Positions 1 through 7,666 of a stretch of DNA of 38,910 nt are shown one piece after another. Position numbers and translations under genes: made by a program. How positions within the stretch are numbered: the stretch's first letter is position 1; each line of letters opens with the position of its first letter. The DNA is from an uncultured Pseudomonadota bacterium (GTDB taxonomy: Bacteria; Myxococcota_A; UBA796; CAJQPC01). The notes beneath the pieces were generated by a model. That model worked only from the letters and a program-made list of their open reading frames with translations, did not search any database and was not told the DNA's origin. Location: assembly GCA_913060515.1 (NCBI GenBank), contig CAJXRZ010000059.1:1-38910 (forward strand), given 5' to 3'.

Positions 1-48
1 CGAGATTTCTGCCTGTCTCGTGGGCTCGGAGATGTGTATAAGAGACAG
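1..48 (+). other. Illumina Nextera i7 adapter (library artefact)
   Basis: Bases 1-6 match the end of the P7 flow-cell oligo. Bases 7-14 (TTCTGCCT) match a Nextera i7 index, N703 from memory. Bases 15-48 match the Nextera read-2 transposase adapter, ending in the 19-base mosaic end AGATGTGTATAAGAGACAG at 30-48. This is synthetic sequence left on the contig end, so genomic sequence begins at 49. The open frame that runs on the plus strand from the adapter into the insert is not a gene. Confidence 0.97.
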
Positions 49-308
49 GCTTTGTCCTCTCCGCCGTTGTAGACGCAGCCCAGCACGAAGGGATGCATGG
101 AGCGGGTCCCGTAGCCGAGCACGACCTCGGTCCCGATGTCCGGTAGCATCACCATGCCTCGGGCCTTGCCGGCCATGGGCGTGGACACGCGGCACCAGGT
201 GCTCGCAGGGGCTTGGTCCCCATCCACCGGGTACTCCACGAGCACACGGTGCATGCCCTCAGGGTCCTTGTTGTCCTTGACCGTTCCAACCACGACGCCG
301 TTGATCAT
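49..308 (-). CDS. gp5/gpV-like spike protein, second paralogue (partial, 3' end missing)
   Basis: The ATG at 308 is preceded by AGGAG seven bases upstream and lies nine bases after the stop of the spike gene at 318. The visible 86 residues begin MINGVVVGTVKDNKDPEGMH and align with residues 16 onward of that neighbour: a variable-rate core D-N-K-D-P, then the shared R-V-S-T-P-M-A-G-K-x-R-G segment, then a late 'VLG-x-x-[FY]NG' strand. This is the OB-fold of phage baseplate protein V, gp5 and VgrG, which sits at the puncturing tip of contractile tails and injection systems. The reading frame is cut by the sequencing adapter at 48, so the length and any C-terminal beta-helix or effector domain are unknown. 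It is probably co-transcribed with the PAAR and spike genes upstream. Confidence 0.8.
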
Positions 309-317
309 GCACGACTC

Positions 318-995
318 CTAGCAGTTGATCTTGGTCATGGACTTGGCGTTGAGGGTCAGCATCGCGCCGCCGTTCACCGTGAGCTGCTGCCCCGCCTTCA
401 AGTCGGCCTTCTGGCCGGCGTCCATCGAGATGGACTCGGAGGCCTCCAGCACGAAGTCCTTGCACTTGATGGAGAAGGTCTCCTTGGACTCCAGGATGAT
501 GTCCTTGCCCGAGTAGACCGACAGGGTCTTGTTCGCGGAGTCCCAGATCACCCGGATCTCCTCGTTGTGCGTGACCATCTCGATGCGCTCAGCGCCGGCG
601 GTGTCGTCGAAGGTGACCCGGTGACCGCTGCGGGACTGAAAGACGCGCAGGTTGTTCTCGCCGTCCTCGTTCGCGTAAGGCGGCGTATCGACCCCGTTGA
701 ACATGCCACCGAGCACGATCGCGTGGTTGAAGTCCCCGTGCATAAAGCTCACCAGAACCTCATCCCCTACCTCGGGGATGGTGGACCAGCCGCGGTCCTT
801 TCCGGCCATGGGGGTGCTGACGCGGGCCCAGTGACTGGGGGGCCCATCCCCACCACCGGCGCCAGGCAAGCTGGGGAACTGCACCTTGACCCGACCCATC
901 TTGGCGGGGTCCTTGTTGTCGATGACAATCGCCTCCACCATGCCGGGCATCTGGCCGGTGCTGGGGCGCCCCTTCCTGTCGATCATGTTGGACAT
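318..995 (-). CDS. Phage baseplate V / VgrG-like spike protein
   Basis: This gene encodes 225 residues. The ATG at 995 was chosen because GGAGAG lies just upstream. Residues about 17-110 form a gp5-type OB-fold (NKDPAKMGRVKVQFPSLPG, then WARVSTPMAGKDRG and GDEVLVSFMHGD, ending in VLGGMFNG). The remainder (about 125-225) has the short alternating-hydrophobic repeats typical of the trimeric beta-helix needle in gp5/VgrG proteins, such as ESISMDAGQKADLKAGQQL. The gp27-like hub domain of a full VgrG is absent, so it resembles P2 gpV more than a T6SS VgrG. With the PAAR gene upstream it would form the spike and tip of a contractile machine (phage, tailocin, eCIS or T6SS). Sheath, tube and ATPase genes are not in the window, so the exact class cannot be decided. 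Confidence 0.85.
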   Translation of the reverse strand: MSNMIDRKGRPSTGQMPGMVEAIVIDNKDPAKMGRVKVQFPSLPGAGGGDGPPSHWARVSTPMAGKDRGWSTIPEVGDEVLVSFMHGDFNHAIVLGGMFNGVDTPPYANEDGENNLRVFQSRSGHRVTFDDTAGAERIEMVTHNEEIRVIWDSANKTLSVYSGKDIILESKETFSIKCKDFVLEASESISMDAGQKADLKAGQQLTVNGGAMLTLNAKSMTKINC

Positions 996-1134
996 CGCTC
1001 TCTCCGATTGGCCGCAAAGGCCGATGAGGGTTGCGCCAGTGCGGCGGTGGTGGCGAGTCCGTCGTGTCGCAAAGAGCGGAATGACGCTCGGACCCACCGC
1101 TATCATGCCCCCCCAGCCCCCGGACTGCAAGGCA

Positions 1135-1878
1135 CTAAGGAGCGAGTGGCGGAAGGGTTGGCGGCGGCCCCTTTGTCGCCCGCAGCACCTGCACCGCAAA
1201 GGCGGGCTCCCCCTGGCCTCTTCCCGACCAAGCCACGTCCCGCCACTGGCTGTGAACGGCGTAGCGTAGGCGCAAGCCCATGGCCTGGGAGCGTCCCTCC
1301 AGACAGGCCACCAGCGTGTCCCAGTCAAAGCGAAGGCGCTCGGGGACCACATCGGACCAAGCGAAGGGCATCGCCACCAAGAGCTCCCCACCTGGAACCA
1401 GGAGCGCATCGGCCCAGGCCAGCACCAACACAGGGTTGGGCACCGAGTCCAGCAGGTTGAACAAGCAAACAGCGCTGAAGCTCTCCGGCGCAAAAGGTGG
1501 ATCCTGCGCGTCCCCGACCACCCCGGGTCCTCCCCTACGCTTGAGGAAGGAGAGGCGGGCGTCCAGCCCCAGAATGTCAGGCCGTCCCCAGTCCTGAATC
1601 CCACAGCCCATGTCCAGGACCGGTGGCCGAAGCGAGGCCACCTGCTCCCGAAGCAGCGCCTGCAGCGGGCAGGCAGGCAGGCCCTCCATGGCGCGGACCA
1701 GTGCCTCGTCCTGCGCATCGGCGTGGGGCACGCCAACAGGCAGCACCACGGGAAAGCCATGGACGATGGCGTAGGCGGTGCCGCACCCCAAGCACCGCAG
1801 GTGTTCTGGCGAGAGCGGCCCCAAAAAGGCCTGCATCATCGCGCCCCCTTCCGGCCGTCGGCATCTCGGGCAGACCAA
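1135..1878 (-). CDS. Class I SAM-dependent methyltransferase with N-terminal zinc ribbon
   Basis: About 247 residues. An N-terminal CPRC...CLGC pair (Trm112-like zinc ribbon) is followed by a Rossmann methyltransferase. Motif I reads VLDMGCG, an acidic residue follows in LGLDA, and a GDAQDPPFAPESF segment corresponds to motifs II/III. It falls in the class of Methyltransf_11-like enzymes with unknown substrate. The start is uncertain. The first ATG inside the frame would remove the CPRC pair, so I use a TTG at 1878 with AGGGA close upstream. A TTG at 1893 that overlaps the PAAR stop is nearly as good. It lies between the PAAR tip and spike genes on the same strand. Modification of a spike, a cargo or an unrelated target cannot be distinguished. 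Confidence 0.75.
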   Translation of the reverse strand: MVCPRCRRPEGGAMMQAFLGPLSPEHLRCLGCGTAYAIVHGFPVVLPVGVPHADAQDEALVRAMEGLPACPLQALLREQVASLRPPVLDMGCGIQDWGRPDILGLDARLSFLKRRGGPGVVGDAQDPPFAPESFSAVCLFNLLDSVPNPVLVLAWADALLVPGGELLVAMPFAWSDVVPERLRFDWDTLVACLEGRSQAMGLRLRYAVHSQWRDVAWSGRGQGEPAFAVQVLRATKGPPPTLPPLAP

Positions 1879-1897
1879 GCTTCCCTGACTCAAAGGC

Positions 1898-2215
1898 TCA
1901 GCCCGCCTGGGTCTTTGCAGCACCGGTGACGAGCGCACCCACCCCACCACAGTGGATGGTCATGTCCCCGATGCGCGCCACGCCGATGTTCATCACGTAG
2001 ACCGTGCCCGAGCCCATGCCAACGACCCATGCGTTGGGGCCGCAGCAGGCCATGTGAACGCCAGGGTCGCCGATGCGCAGGGGGTTCTGTCCCTCGACCA
2101 TGACGGTCGAGCCGCCCATCACACCTGGGCCAGTCACAGGGTGCGGGCAGCAAGGCTTGCCGTGCACGTCTAGGGGATTCACGGCGATGTCGGTCACGCG
2201 AGCGATGTTCGGCAT
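1898..2215 (-). CDS. PAAR-domain spike-tip protein
   Basis: 105 residues starting MPNIARVTDIAVNPLDVHGK. The ATG at 2215 has GGGAG five bases upstream, which argues against an in-frame start at 2227. The sequence shows the repeating G-x-V/P-N-x-x-x-x-G-x-x-x-x-R-x-G-D pattern of PAAR proteins: NPLRIGDPG, then NIGVARIGDMTIHCGG. It also has His/Cys residues (CCPHP, HMACC, IHCGG) suited to the zinc site at the cone apex. PAAR proteins cap the gp5/VgrG needle of T6SS and extracellular contractile injection systems. It is the first gene of the spike block and is divergent from the small gene at 2277. It has no effector extension, so it is a bare tip. Confidence 0.82.
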   Translation of the reverse strand: MPNIARVTDIAVNPLDVHGKPCCPHPVTGPGVMGGSTVMVEGQNPLRIGDPGVHMACCGPNAWVVGMGSGTVYVMNIGVARIGDMTIHCGGVGALVTGAAKTQAG

Positions 2216-2276
2216 TCTGACTCCCAATGACCTGCGCTACCCAGCGGGTCTTCTCGATCCATGATTACATCAAGGC

Positions 2277-2492
2277 GTGGACAAGCGCACTGCCAGAGGT
2301 GTTTCAGGTGCCCTCTTCGCCATTGGCCGAGGAGCGAAAGCCCTGATCCCAGACCGCGTGAAAGCGGCGTTGGATGACCGCCTCTTTTACGCGATCTTCC
2401 AGTACACCCGTGTGGAGAACGACGATGCGGTCTCTGCAGAGGTGCGTGCGAGGCGGGCCAAACGCAAGGACAGCGACCGCTCTCTACGTTAG
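2277..2492 (+). CDS. Small protein of unknown function
   Basis: 71 residues, starting at a GTG with AAGG just upstream. Codon third positions are GC-rich as in neighbouring genes, and the protein has a plausible mixed composition. An amphipathic N-terminal half (SGALFAIGRGAKALIPDRVK) is followed by an acidic stretch and a strongly basic tail ending DRSLR. There is no signal peptide or membrane segment, and I recognise no family. It is divergent from the PAAR gene with 61 bases between starts, so the two may share a control region. It could be a non-coding open frame. Confidence 0.42.
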   Translation: MDKRTARGVSGALFAIGRGAKALIPDRVKAALDDRLFYAIFQYTRVENDDAVSAEVRARRAKRKDSDRSLR

Positions 2493-2566
2493 GCCACTCC
2501 AGCTCATCTCAAGGTCGAGCGTTTCGATGCTCGGGCATCAGGGTGACCAGACCCGGGCGGATCACC

Positions 2567-3034
2567 TCAAAGTTCAGCCGACCAGCTCATCCCGAAGTTG
2601 ATCTGGTCTCCGTCGGCGTTCGTGGCCTCGAACTGGAGATCACCCAGCACGCCGGTGGCCGAGACATTCAAGGTCGAGGTGCCGGCGTAGATGTCATTGC
2701 TGGTCCAGGTGCTCTCCTGAACCAAGCTCACCTGCACCGCCCCATCCGGCAGATTGACGCTCCCACCCTCCGCAGCGCTCAGGGTGATGGTGCAAGGCTC
2801 CTCGGCGATCAACAGCTCCGCCTGCATGGACAGGCCATCGCTGCTCACACACAGCGCCTCGGCCACCCCGTACAAGGGCAGACCGTCCACGGCGAAGTTG
2901 TTCACCACCACGGTGTCCGGGTCCCCTTCCACAAAGCCGGAGGGGCAAGCGCCACTGCTCCCCCCTGTGTCGCTGTCCTGGCTCTGGACGTCGGTGTCGG
3001 GGAACTGGAGGCAGGCCAAGAGGAAGAAGAGCAT
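2567..3034 (-). CDS. Small lipoprotein with ultra-short signal peptide
   Basis: 155 residues. The N-terminus is MLFFLLAC: seven residues before a candidate lipobox Cys, with no basic residue. An Asp/Ser/Thr-rich linker follows (FPDTDVQSQDSDTGGSSG), then a beta-rich domain with three further Cys residues (about residues 30, 62 and 81) that could pair. Composition and the acidic post-Cys linker fit a surface or outer-membrane lipoprotein. I do not recognise the globular domain. No strong Shine-Dalgarno is visible, so the start rests on the lipobox and on the same pattern in other genes nearby. It is divergent from the tail-collar gene. Confidence 0.68.
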   Translation of the reverse strand: MLFFLLACLQFPDTDVQSQDSDTGGSSGACPSGFVEGDPDTVVVNNFAVDGLPLYGVAEALCVSSDGLSMQAELLIAEEPCTITLSAAEGGSVNLPDGAVQVSLVQESTWTSNDIYAGTSTLNVSATGVLGDLQFEATNADGDQINFGMSWSAEL

Positions 3035-3112
3035 GTCTGTGTTCTATCCCAAGGGCACCGGGCTCGCAGTAGCTGGGCGCCCGTGAAATCAACTGAAACG
3101 GTCGCACGCCCG

Positions 3113-3126
3113 AGGTCATGTGACCT
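3113..3126. promoter_or_regulatory. Inverted repeat AGGTCA-TG-TGACCT, possible operator
   Basis: A perfect 6+2+6 dyad lies in the 119-base gap between the divergent small lipoprotein (start 3034) and the collar gene (start 3154). Its centre is about 35 bases before the collar ATG. The size and symmetry suit a dimeric helix-turn-helix regulator. No regulator gene is adjacent, and no confident -10/-35 is seen around it. Confidence 0.35.
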
Positions 3127-3153
3127 TGCCTTCATCACCAGCCTAGGAGCACC

Positions 3154-3687
3154 ATGGATCCCATCATCGGCCAGATCATCCTCTTCTCAGGGAACTTTGC
3201 GCCCCGAGGCTGGGCTCTCTGCGACGGCAGCTTGTTGAGCATCTCCACCAACGATGCGCTTTATTCCATCCTCGGCACCACCTACGGCGGGGACGGCAAG
3301 ACCACCTTCGCCCTGCCCGATCTGCGCGGCCGGGTGCCCATGGGGGCTGGCAATGGCCCGGGCTTGACCCCCCGCACCTTGGGGCAGGCTGCCGGCACCG
3401 AGACCCACGCCCTGACCGGCGACAACGTGCCCCCACACACCCACCCCTTCTTGGCGGCTGCAGGACCTGGCACCCAGTCCACCGCAGCGGGGGCCAGCCT
3501 GGGCACCTTCGGTACGAGCGCTCCACCCAGCGGTCCTTACACCACAGAGGCCCCAAGCGTCGCGATGGCCGAGGGCAGCATCGGCGCGAACACCGGAGAA
3601 GCTGGAGGGGACATTCCTCTTGTACAGCCTTCCCTTTCCTTGAACTACATCATCGCCACCGTCGGCATCTACCCCTCCCGCGCCTGA
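3154..3687 (+). CDS. Phage tail collar domain protein (microcystin-dependent-protein family)
   Basis: 177 residues starting MDPIIGQIILFSGNFAPRGW, which is the family signature (G-x-I-x-x-F-x-G-x-x-A-P-x-G-W-x-x-C-D-G). LYSILGTTYGGDG and FALPDLRGRVPMGAG follow as in tail-collar proteins, and the protein ends with SLSLNYIIATVGIYPS. GGAGCACC precedes the ATG. Family members form trimeric fibres on phage tails, and free-standing bacterial versions (MdpB type) are common. It is complete. Only seven bases separate its stop from the first of two Ig-like lipoproteins, so the three genes probably form an operon whose product would be exposed or tail-borne. Confidence 0.88.
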   Translation: MDPIIGQIILFSGNFAPRGWALCDGSLLSISTNDALYSILGTTYGGDGKTTFALPDLRGRVPMGAGNGPGLTPRTLGQAAGTETHALTGDNVPPHTHPFLAAAGPGTQSTAAGASLGTFGTSAPPSGPYTTEAPSVAMAEGSIGANTGEAGGDIPLVQPSLSLNYIIATVGIYPSRA

Positions 3688-3694
3688 AGTCACC

Positions 3695-5125
3695 ATGCTA
3701 TTTCTTCTCGCAGCCCTGGCCTGCACTGACACCCCCGCAGACACCGCCTCGCCGGTGGACACCGCCCCCGAAGACACCGGCGAGGAGATCCTGGACACAG
3801 GCTTGGAGAACCAAGCGCCTGTTCTGGCCATCGCCGAGCCCCTGGAGGGCACCGCGGGCGCACGCGGTGCGACCATGCGCCTGAGCGCCGCCGTCCTGGA
3901 CGACAAGGATGGCCCCGAAGTTCTGGAGCTTGTGTGGAGCTCGGACGTCGACGGGGAGCTGGAGCTGACGCCGGTGGAGGGCGAGGACTACGCCTACACC
4001 ACTGTGCTCGGCGAGGGCGCCCACCTGCTGACCTTGACGGTCACCGACAAGGGCGGCTTGAGCGTGCAAGACACCCGAAACGTCACGGTGAACCGCGCTC
4101 CGAGCGCCCCGGAGCTGTTGCTCGAGCCAGCGCTGCCGTCCACCCTCGATGACCTCGTGCTCACCATCCCGGTGCCGAGCGAGGACCCGGAAGGAGAGGT
4201 GCCCGAGCTGGAGGTCCTATGGTTCGTGGGCGAGGTCCTCCTACCCGAGCTCTCCGAGCTCACGATCCCCGCCGAACAGACCACCCGCGACGAGGTCTGG
4301 AGGGCGGAGGTGACCCCCTTCGACAGCGACGGCCCAGGTCCCACCGTGACAGCGGAGGTGGTCATCCAGAACAGCCCCCCTTCGACCCCTGTGGTGCGCA
4401 TGGACGCCTCTTTCGGCAGCGACCCCCTGGTCTGCTCCTTCTCTGTCCCGGCCATCGACCCGGACGGAGAGGAGCTCAGCGTGGACTTGGCCTGGGAGGC
4501 GGATGGTGCGGTCTATCCGGATGACTTCCCGGACGCGGTGGGCCTATACACCACGCTGATGGACGACGACACAGTCCCCGTCGCGGACCTGGGTCTGGCC
4601 GAGAGCTTCACCTGCACAGCTACCCTGAGCGACGGCGAGTTCAGCGTCAGCGACAGCGCGAGCGCGGGCTACGTGAACCCAAACAGCCTCTTCGACGAAG
4701 GCTACTGGCTGGAGTACTCCTACGAAAGCATCCTTGCCCGGAACTACCTGCTGGGCCACCCCGTGACGGTGTCCTCGGACATGACGGTCACCCACCTGGG
4801 CATCATCGGCAAGCGGACCACCTCCAACGGCCAGATCGCCTTGTACACCGACGCGAGCGGCCAGCCCGACGCTCTGGTCACCGAGAGCAGCCTGCAGGCC
4901 ATTGTCTCAGGGACCAACACCTTCGATGTGCCCGACGCCCCCATCGTGGCAGGGACCTACTGGGTGATGGCTGTCTACGACAGCACCGCCTACGTCGGCG
5001 AGAACCGCTCTCGGGACACCATCTACTACGTCAGCATGAGCGGTGGCTCAGCCATGCCCGATCCCCTCAGCGGCCTGCGCAGCTACTCAGGGTACCGCCA
5101 CAACTACTACCTGACCGGCTACTGA
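3695..5125 (+). CDS. Surface lipoprotein with Ig-like repeats, copy 1
   Basis: 476 residues. The N-terminus MLFLLAALAC places a candidate lipidated Cys at residue 10. A stalk rich in Asp-Thr/Ser-Pro follows (DTPADTASPVDTAPEDTG). Next come about three PKD/Ig-like beta-sandwich units of 90-100 residues each (starting near NQAPVLAIAEP, APSAPELLLEP and PPSTPVVRMD). The last 160 residues form a separate beta domain containing LLGHPVTVSSDMTVTHLGI, GQIALYTDASGQP and AGTYWVMAVYD, ending NYYLTGY. The C-terminal domain resembles lectin-like or fibre-type modules but I cannot name it. It is paralogous to the next gene along its whole length. The start lacks a good Shine-Dalgarno and may depend on coupling to the collar gene. 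Confidence 0.8.
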   Translation: MLFLLAALACTDTPADTASPVDTAPEDTGEEILDTGLENQAPVLAIAEPLEGTAGARGATMRLSAAVLDDKDGPEVLELVWSSDVDGELELTPVEGEDYAYTTVLGEGAHLLTLTVTDKGGLSVQDTRNVTVNRAPSAPELLLEPALPSTLDDLVLTIPVPSEDPEGEVPELEVLWFVGEVLLPELSELTIPAEQTTRDEVWRAEVTPFDSDGPGPTVTAEVVIQNSPPSTPVVRMDASFGSDPLVCSFSVPAIDPDGEELSVDLAWEADGAVYPDDFPDAVGLYTTLMDDDTVPVADLGLAESFTCTATLSDGEFSVSDSASAGYVNPNSLFDEGYWLEYSYESILARNYLLGHPVTVSSDMTVTHLGIIGKRTTSNGQIALYTDASGQPDALVTESSLQAIVSGTNTFDVPDAPIVAGTYWVMAVYDSTAYVGENRSRDTIYYVSMSGGSAMPDPLSGLRSYSGYRHNYYLTGY

Positions 5126-5185
5126 TCCCAGTGGTCCACCGGATCCCGACTCCACCCCTCGCGGCTCCCTGAAGATGAGGCAACC

Positions 5186-6598
5186 ATGCTCTCCTTGATC
5201 GCTGCTCTGTCCTGCACCGATTCAGTCCCCGAGCCGCAAGACACCCAGCTCCTCGAAGCGGACACAGCGACCCTCGACACAGGCACGGAGAACCAAGCTC
5301 CGAGCGTCGCCATCGCTGAACCCACGGAGGGTGCAGTGTTCGGCCGCGGCGAGCCCCTGCGCCTGTCTGCCCTTGTCCTGGACGACAAAGACGGCCCTGA
5401 AGTACTGGCGGTGGTCTGGTGCTCCGATCTGGACGGCGAGTTGCCCCTGACGCCCATCGAAGGCCAGGACTACAGCTACCTGAGCGCGCTCAGCCCTGGA
5501 GAGCACCTGTTGACCGTCGAGGTCACCGACAAAGGCGGCTTGAGCGCGTCCGAGACCCGTCCCGTCTTGGTGGACTTGCCTCCCACCGCTCCCGAGCTGC
5601 TCATGGAGCCCGCGCAGCCGACCACCGAAGATGACCTGGTCGTCACCATCACGGCGCCCAGCGAGGATCCAGAGGGGGAGACCCCAGTCCTTCGGATCCA
5701 GTGGTTTGTGGACGGGCTGCTGCTCCCTGAGCTGACCGAGCTCTCAGTGCCCGCAAGCCAGACCTTCAAGGGCGAGACCTGGCGGGCAGAGGTGAGCGCA
5801 TCGGACAGCTACGGCCCAGGGGCGGCGGGCACGGCAGAGCTGACCATTGAGAACAGTCCGCCGAGCGCCCCAGTTCTACGAATGGACGCCTCCCAAGGAG
5901 ACACCCCGATGGTGTGCAGCGAGAGCGTGCCTGCGGTGGACCTCGACGCGGACGAGCTGAGCCGCACCATCACCTGGGAAGCAGACGGCGCTCTCTACCC
6001 GGACGACTTCCCCGACGCCGAGGGCCCAAGCACCACGACGCTTCCGGGCGACACCGTGCCTCTGTTTGACCTGGCCCTGGCGGAGAGCTTCACCTGCACC
6101 CTGAGCGTCAGCGATGGAGAGACCAGCGTGAGCGCCAGCATCAGCGCCGGTCTCGCGAGCTCCTTTGACGTGGGCTACACGAGCGAGTTCTCCGGAAGCT
6201 CCGTACACGGCAAGAACTACCTGCTCGGCCACCCCGTGACCGTGAGCACAGCGATGACGGTCAGCCACCTGAACATCATCGCCAAGGGGAGCGCAGCCAA
6301 TGGACAGATCGCCTTGTACACAGAGAGCGGCGGCCAGCCCAGCGCCTTGGTGACCGAGAGCAGCGCACAGGCCATCACCACCGGGACGAACACCTTCGAC
6401 GTGCCCGACACCGCGATCCCCGCGGGCACCTACTGGCTGATGGCGGTGTACGACGCCAGCGCCTACATCGGCGAGTCCTCTACCCCTCAGACCGTGTACT
6501 ACACGGGCATGAGCGCCGGCTCGGCCATGCCGGATCCCATCGGGAGCCTGAACAGCTACTCCGGCGGCCCCCACAACTACTATCTGAGCGGTTTCTGA
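5186..6598 (+). CDS. Surface lipoprotein with Ig-like repeats, copy 2
   Basis: 470 residues, with the same architecture as the gene before it and roughly two-thirds identical by eye. It has a short signal (MLSLIAALSC), a Thr/Asp stalk, three Ig/PKD-like units and the same C-terminal domain (LLGHPVTVSTAMTVSHLNI, GQIALYTESGGQP, AGTYWLMAVYD, NYYLSGF). GAGG lies five bases before the ATG, which supports the short-signal start directly. The pair is a tandem duplication. Divergence is spread over all domains, so it is not recent. Likely role: adhesin or other cell-surface binding protein anchored in the outer membrane (inference). Confidence 0.82.
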   Translation: MLSLIAALSCTDSVPEPQDTQLLEADTATLDTGTENQAPSVAIAEPTEGAVFGRGEPLRLSALVLDDKDGPEVLAVVWCSDLDGELPLTPIEGQDYSYLSALSPGEHLLTVEVTDKGGLSASETRPVLVDLPPTAPELLMEPAQPTTEDDLVVTITAPSEDPEGETPVLRIQWFVDGLLLPELTELSVPASQTFKGETWRAEVSASDSYGPGAAGTAELTIENSPPSAPVLRMDASQGDTPMVCSESVPAVDLDADELSRTITWEADGALYPDDFPDAEGPSTTTLPGDTVPLFDLALAESFTCTLSVSDGETSVSASISAGLASSFDVGYTSEFSGSSVHGKNYLLGHPVTVSTAMTVSHLNIIAKGSAANGQIALYTESGGQPSALVTESSAQAITTGTNTFDVPDTAIPAGTYWLMAVYDASAYIGESSTPQTVYYTGMSAGSAMPDPIGSLNSYSGGPHNYYLSGF

Positions 6599-6648
6599 TG
6601 GTGGTGTTCCGGTGATCGGCGCGCTAGGCCTTGGAAACAGGAGCCGCC

Positions 6649-7542
6649 ATGACGCCCTTCGCTGAACGACTTGCAGTGGCCGTGCAGGACAAAGGTCCTG
6701 TGTGCATCGGTCTGGACCCTCACCTGCACCTGCTCCCAGTGCATTTCCGGGAGCAGTACGCTGGTCTAAACGGGGCCACCTTCCGCCAAGCGGCTGCCGG
6801 CGCCGTGCTGGATTGGGGCCTGGAGGTCTTGGAGGCCATCGCTGGCGTGGCCGCCGCGGTGAAGCCCCAAGTGGCCTTCTTTGAGCAGCTCGGAGCGCCC
6901 GGTGTGGCGGCCCTGGAAGCCTTGGTCGCGCGGGCCAAGGCCATGGGCCTGCTGGTCGTCCTGGACGCCAAACGCGGAGACATCGGCTCCACCGCTCAGG
7001 GCTACTGCCGAGCGACCCTGGACGACACCGGCCCACTGGGCGCCGACTCGGTGACCCTGTCTCCCTACCTGGGCCCCGAGAGTCTGCGGCCCTTCCTAGA
7101 CTGCTGCGATGCCCAAGGAAAGGGGCTCTTCATCCTCGTGCGGACCTCGAACGCGGAGGCCGACGCCATGCAGGCCAATGGGGTCGCTGAGAAGGTGGCG
7201 GGGTGGATCTCGGCGTGGAACCAGAGCCGCTCCGGCCCCCAGGCCTTGGGTCCGGTGGGCGCAGTGGTCGGCGCAACGGTGCCATCCGAGGCCAGCGCTC
7301 TGCGGGCAGCCATGCCGCAGTCCTGGATCTTGGTGCCTGGATACGGGGCCCAAGGCGGCTCCGCAGCGGACACCCTGCCCTGCTTCCGCCAAGACGGCCT
7401 GGGCGCGCTGGTGAACAGCAGCCGCGGTGTGCTCTTCGCCAAGCCCGGAGAAGAAGCGCGGTACCAAGCCGATCATCAGGCTCTGGTACGCGAGCACGCC
7501 CTGGCGATGGCCGCCGAACTCAAGGCCCTGCACGCCGGCTGA
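6649..7542 (+). CDS. pyrF: Orotidine 5'-phosphate decarboxylase, type 2
   Basis: 297 residues. Converts OMP to UMP, the last step of de novo UMP synthesis, in the cytoplasm. The ATG at 6649 (MTPFAERLAVAVQ) has AGGAG seven bases upstream; an in-frame start at 6631 adds only six unconserved residues. CIGLDPH near the N-terminus contributes the first phosphate/base-binding segment. The catalytic motif is LDAKRGDIGSTAQGY, with the D-x-K-R-x-D-I array of the family. The C-terminal phosphate loop is VPGYGAQGG...VNSSRGVLFA. Length and motifs fit the longer pyrF subfamily 2 found in actinobacteria, myxobacteria and others. It is a monocistronic housekeeping gene by appearance. Confidence 0.95.
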   Translation: MTPFAERLAVAVQDKGPVCIGLDPHLHLLPVHFREQYAGLNGATFRQAAAGAVLDWGLEVLEAIAGVAAAVKPQVAFFEQLGAPGVAALEALVARAKAMGLLVVLDAKRGDIGSTAQGYCRATLDDTGPLGADSVTLSPYLGPESLRPFLDCCDAQGKGLFILVRTSNAEADAMQANGVAEKVAGWISAWNQSRSGPQALGPVGAVVGATVPSEASALRAAMPQSWILVPGYGAQGGSAADTLPCFRQDGLGALVNSSRGVLFAKPGEEARYQADHQALVREHALAMAAELKALHAG

Positions 7543-7630
7543 CTCTGGGGCTTCCCCTCAAGCGGCGCTCTGACTTGAAAAGGCGCTACCACAAGGCGGG
7601 ACCTCTGGTAGTGTCGCTCCCATGACATGC

Positions 7631-7650
7631 GGGGGCCACTGTAGGCCCCC
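7631..7650 (+). promoter_or_regulatory. GC-rich hairpin in the leader of the lipoprotein gene
   Basis: GGGGGCC and GGCCCCC (7-base perfect stem) flank a six-base loop. The hairpin ends five bases before the AGGAG at 7656-7660 that serves the ATG at 7667. There is no T-tract, so it is not a standard terminator. It may stabilise the mRNA 5' end or modulate initiation, or stop transcription from pyrF inefficiently. Confidence 0.4.
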
Positions 7651-7666
7651 CCTCTAGGAGCACCTT

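Noticed and set aside
20-280. Open frame starting in the first 20 bases, plus strand
   Set aside because: It starts in adapter sequence and is antisense to the truncated spike gene.
213-1460. Long plus-strand open frame (415 codons) opposite the spike and methyltransferase genes
   Set aside because: It is antisense to two recognisable proteins. Its His/Val/Leu/Gly-rich translation is what high-GC third positions give on the complementary strand.
318-1760. A 480-residue fused methyltransferase-like/spike protein in one frame
   Set aside because: The open frame upstream of 995 is out of frame with the methyltransferase. The ATG at 995 has a strong Shine-Dalgarno and gives a normal gpV length.
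5876-7036. 386-codon minus-strand open frame across the second Ig-like lipoprotein and pyrF
   Set aside because: It crosses two well-supported genes and has Arg/Pro/Gly-biased shadow composition.
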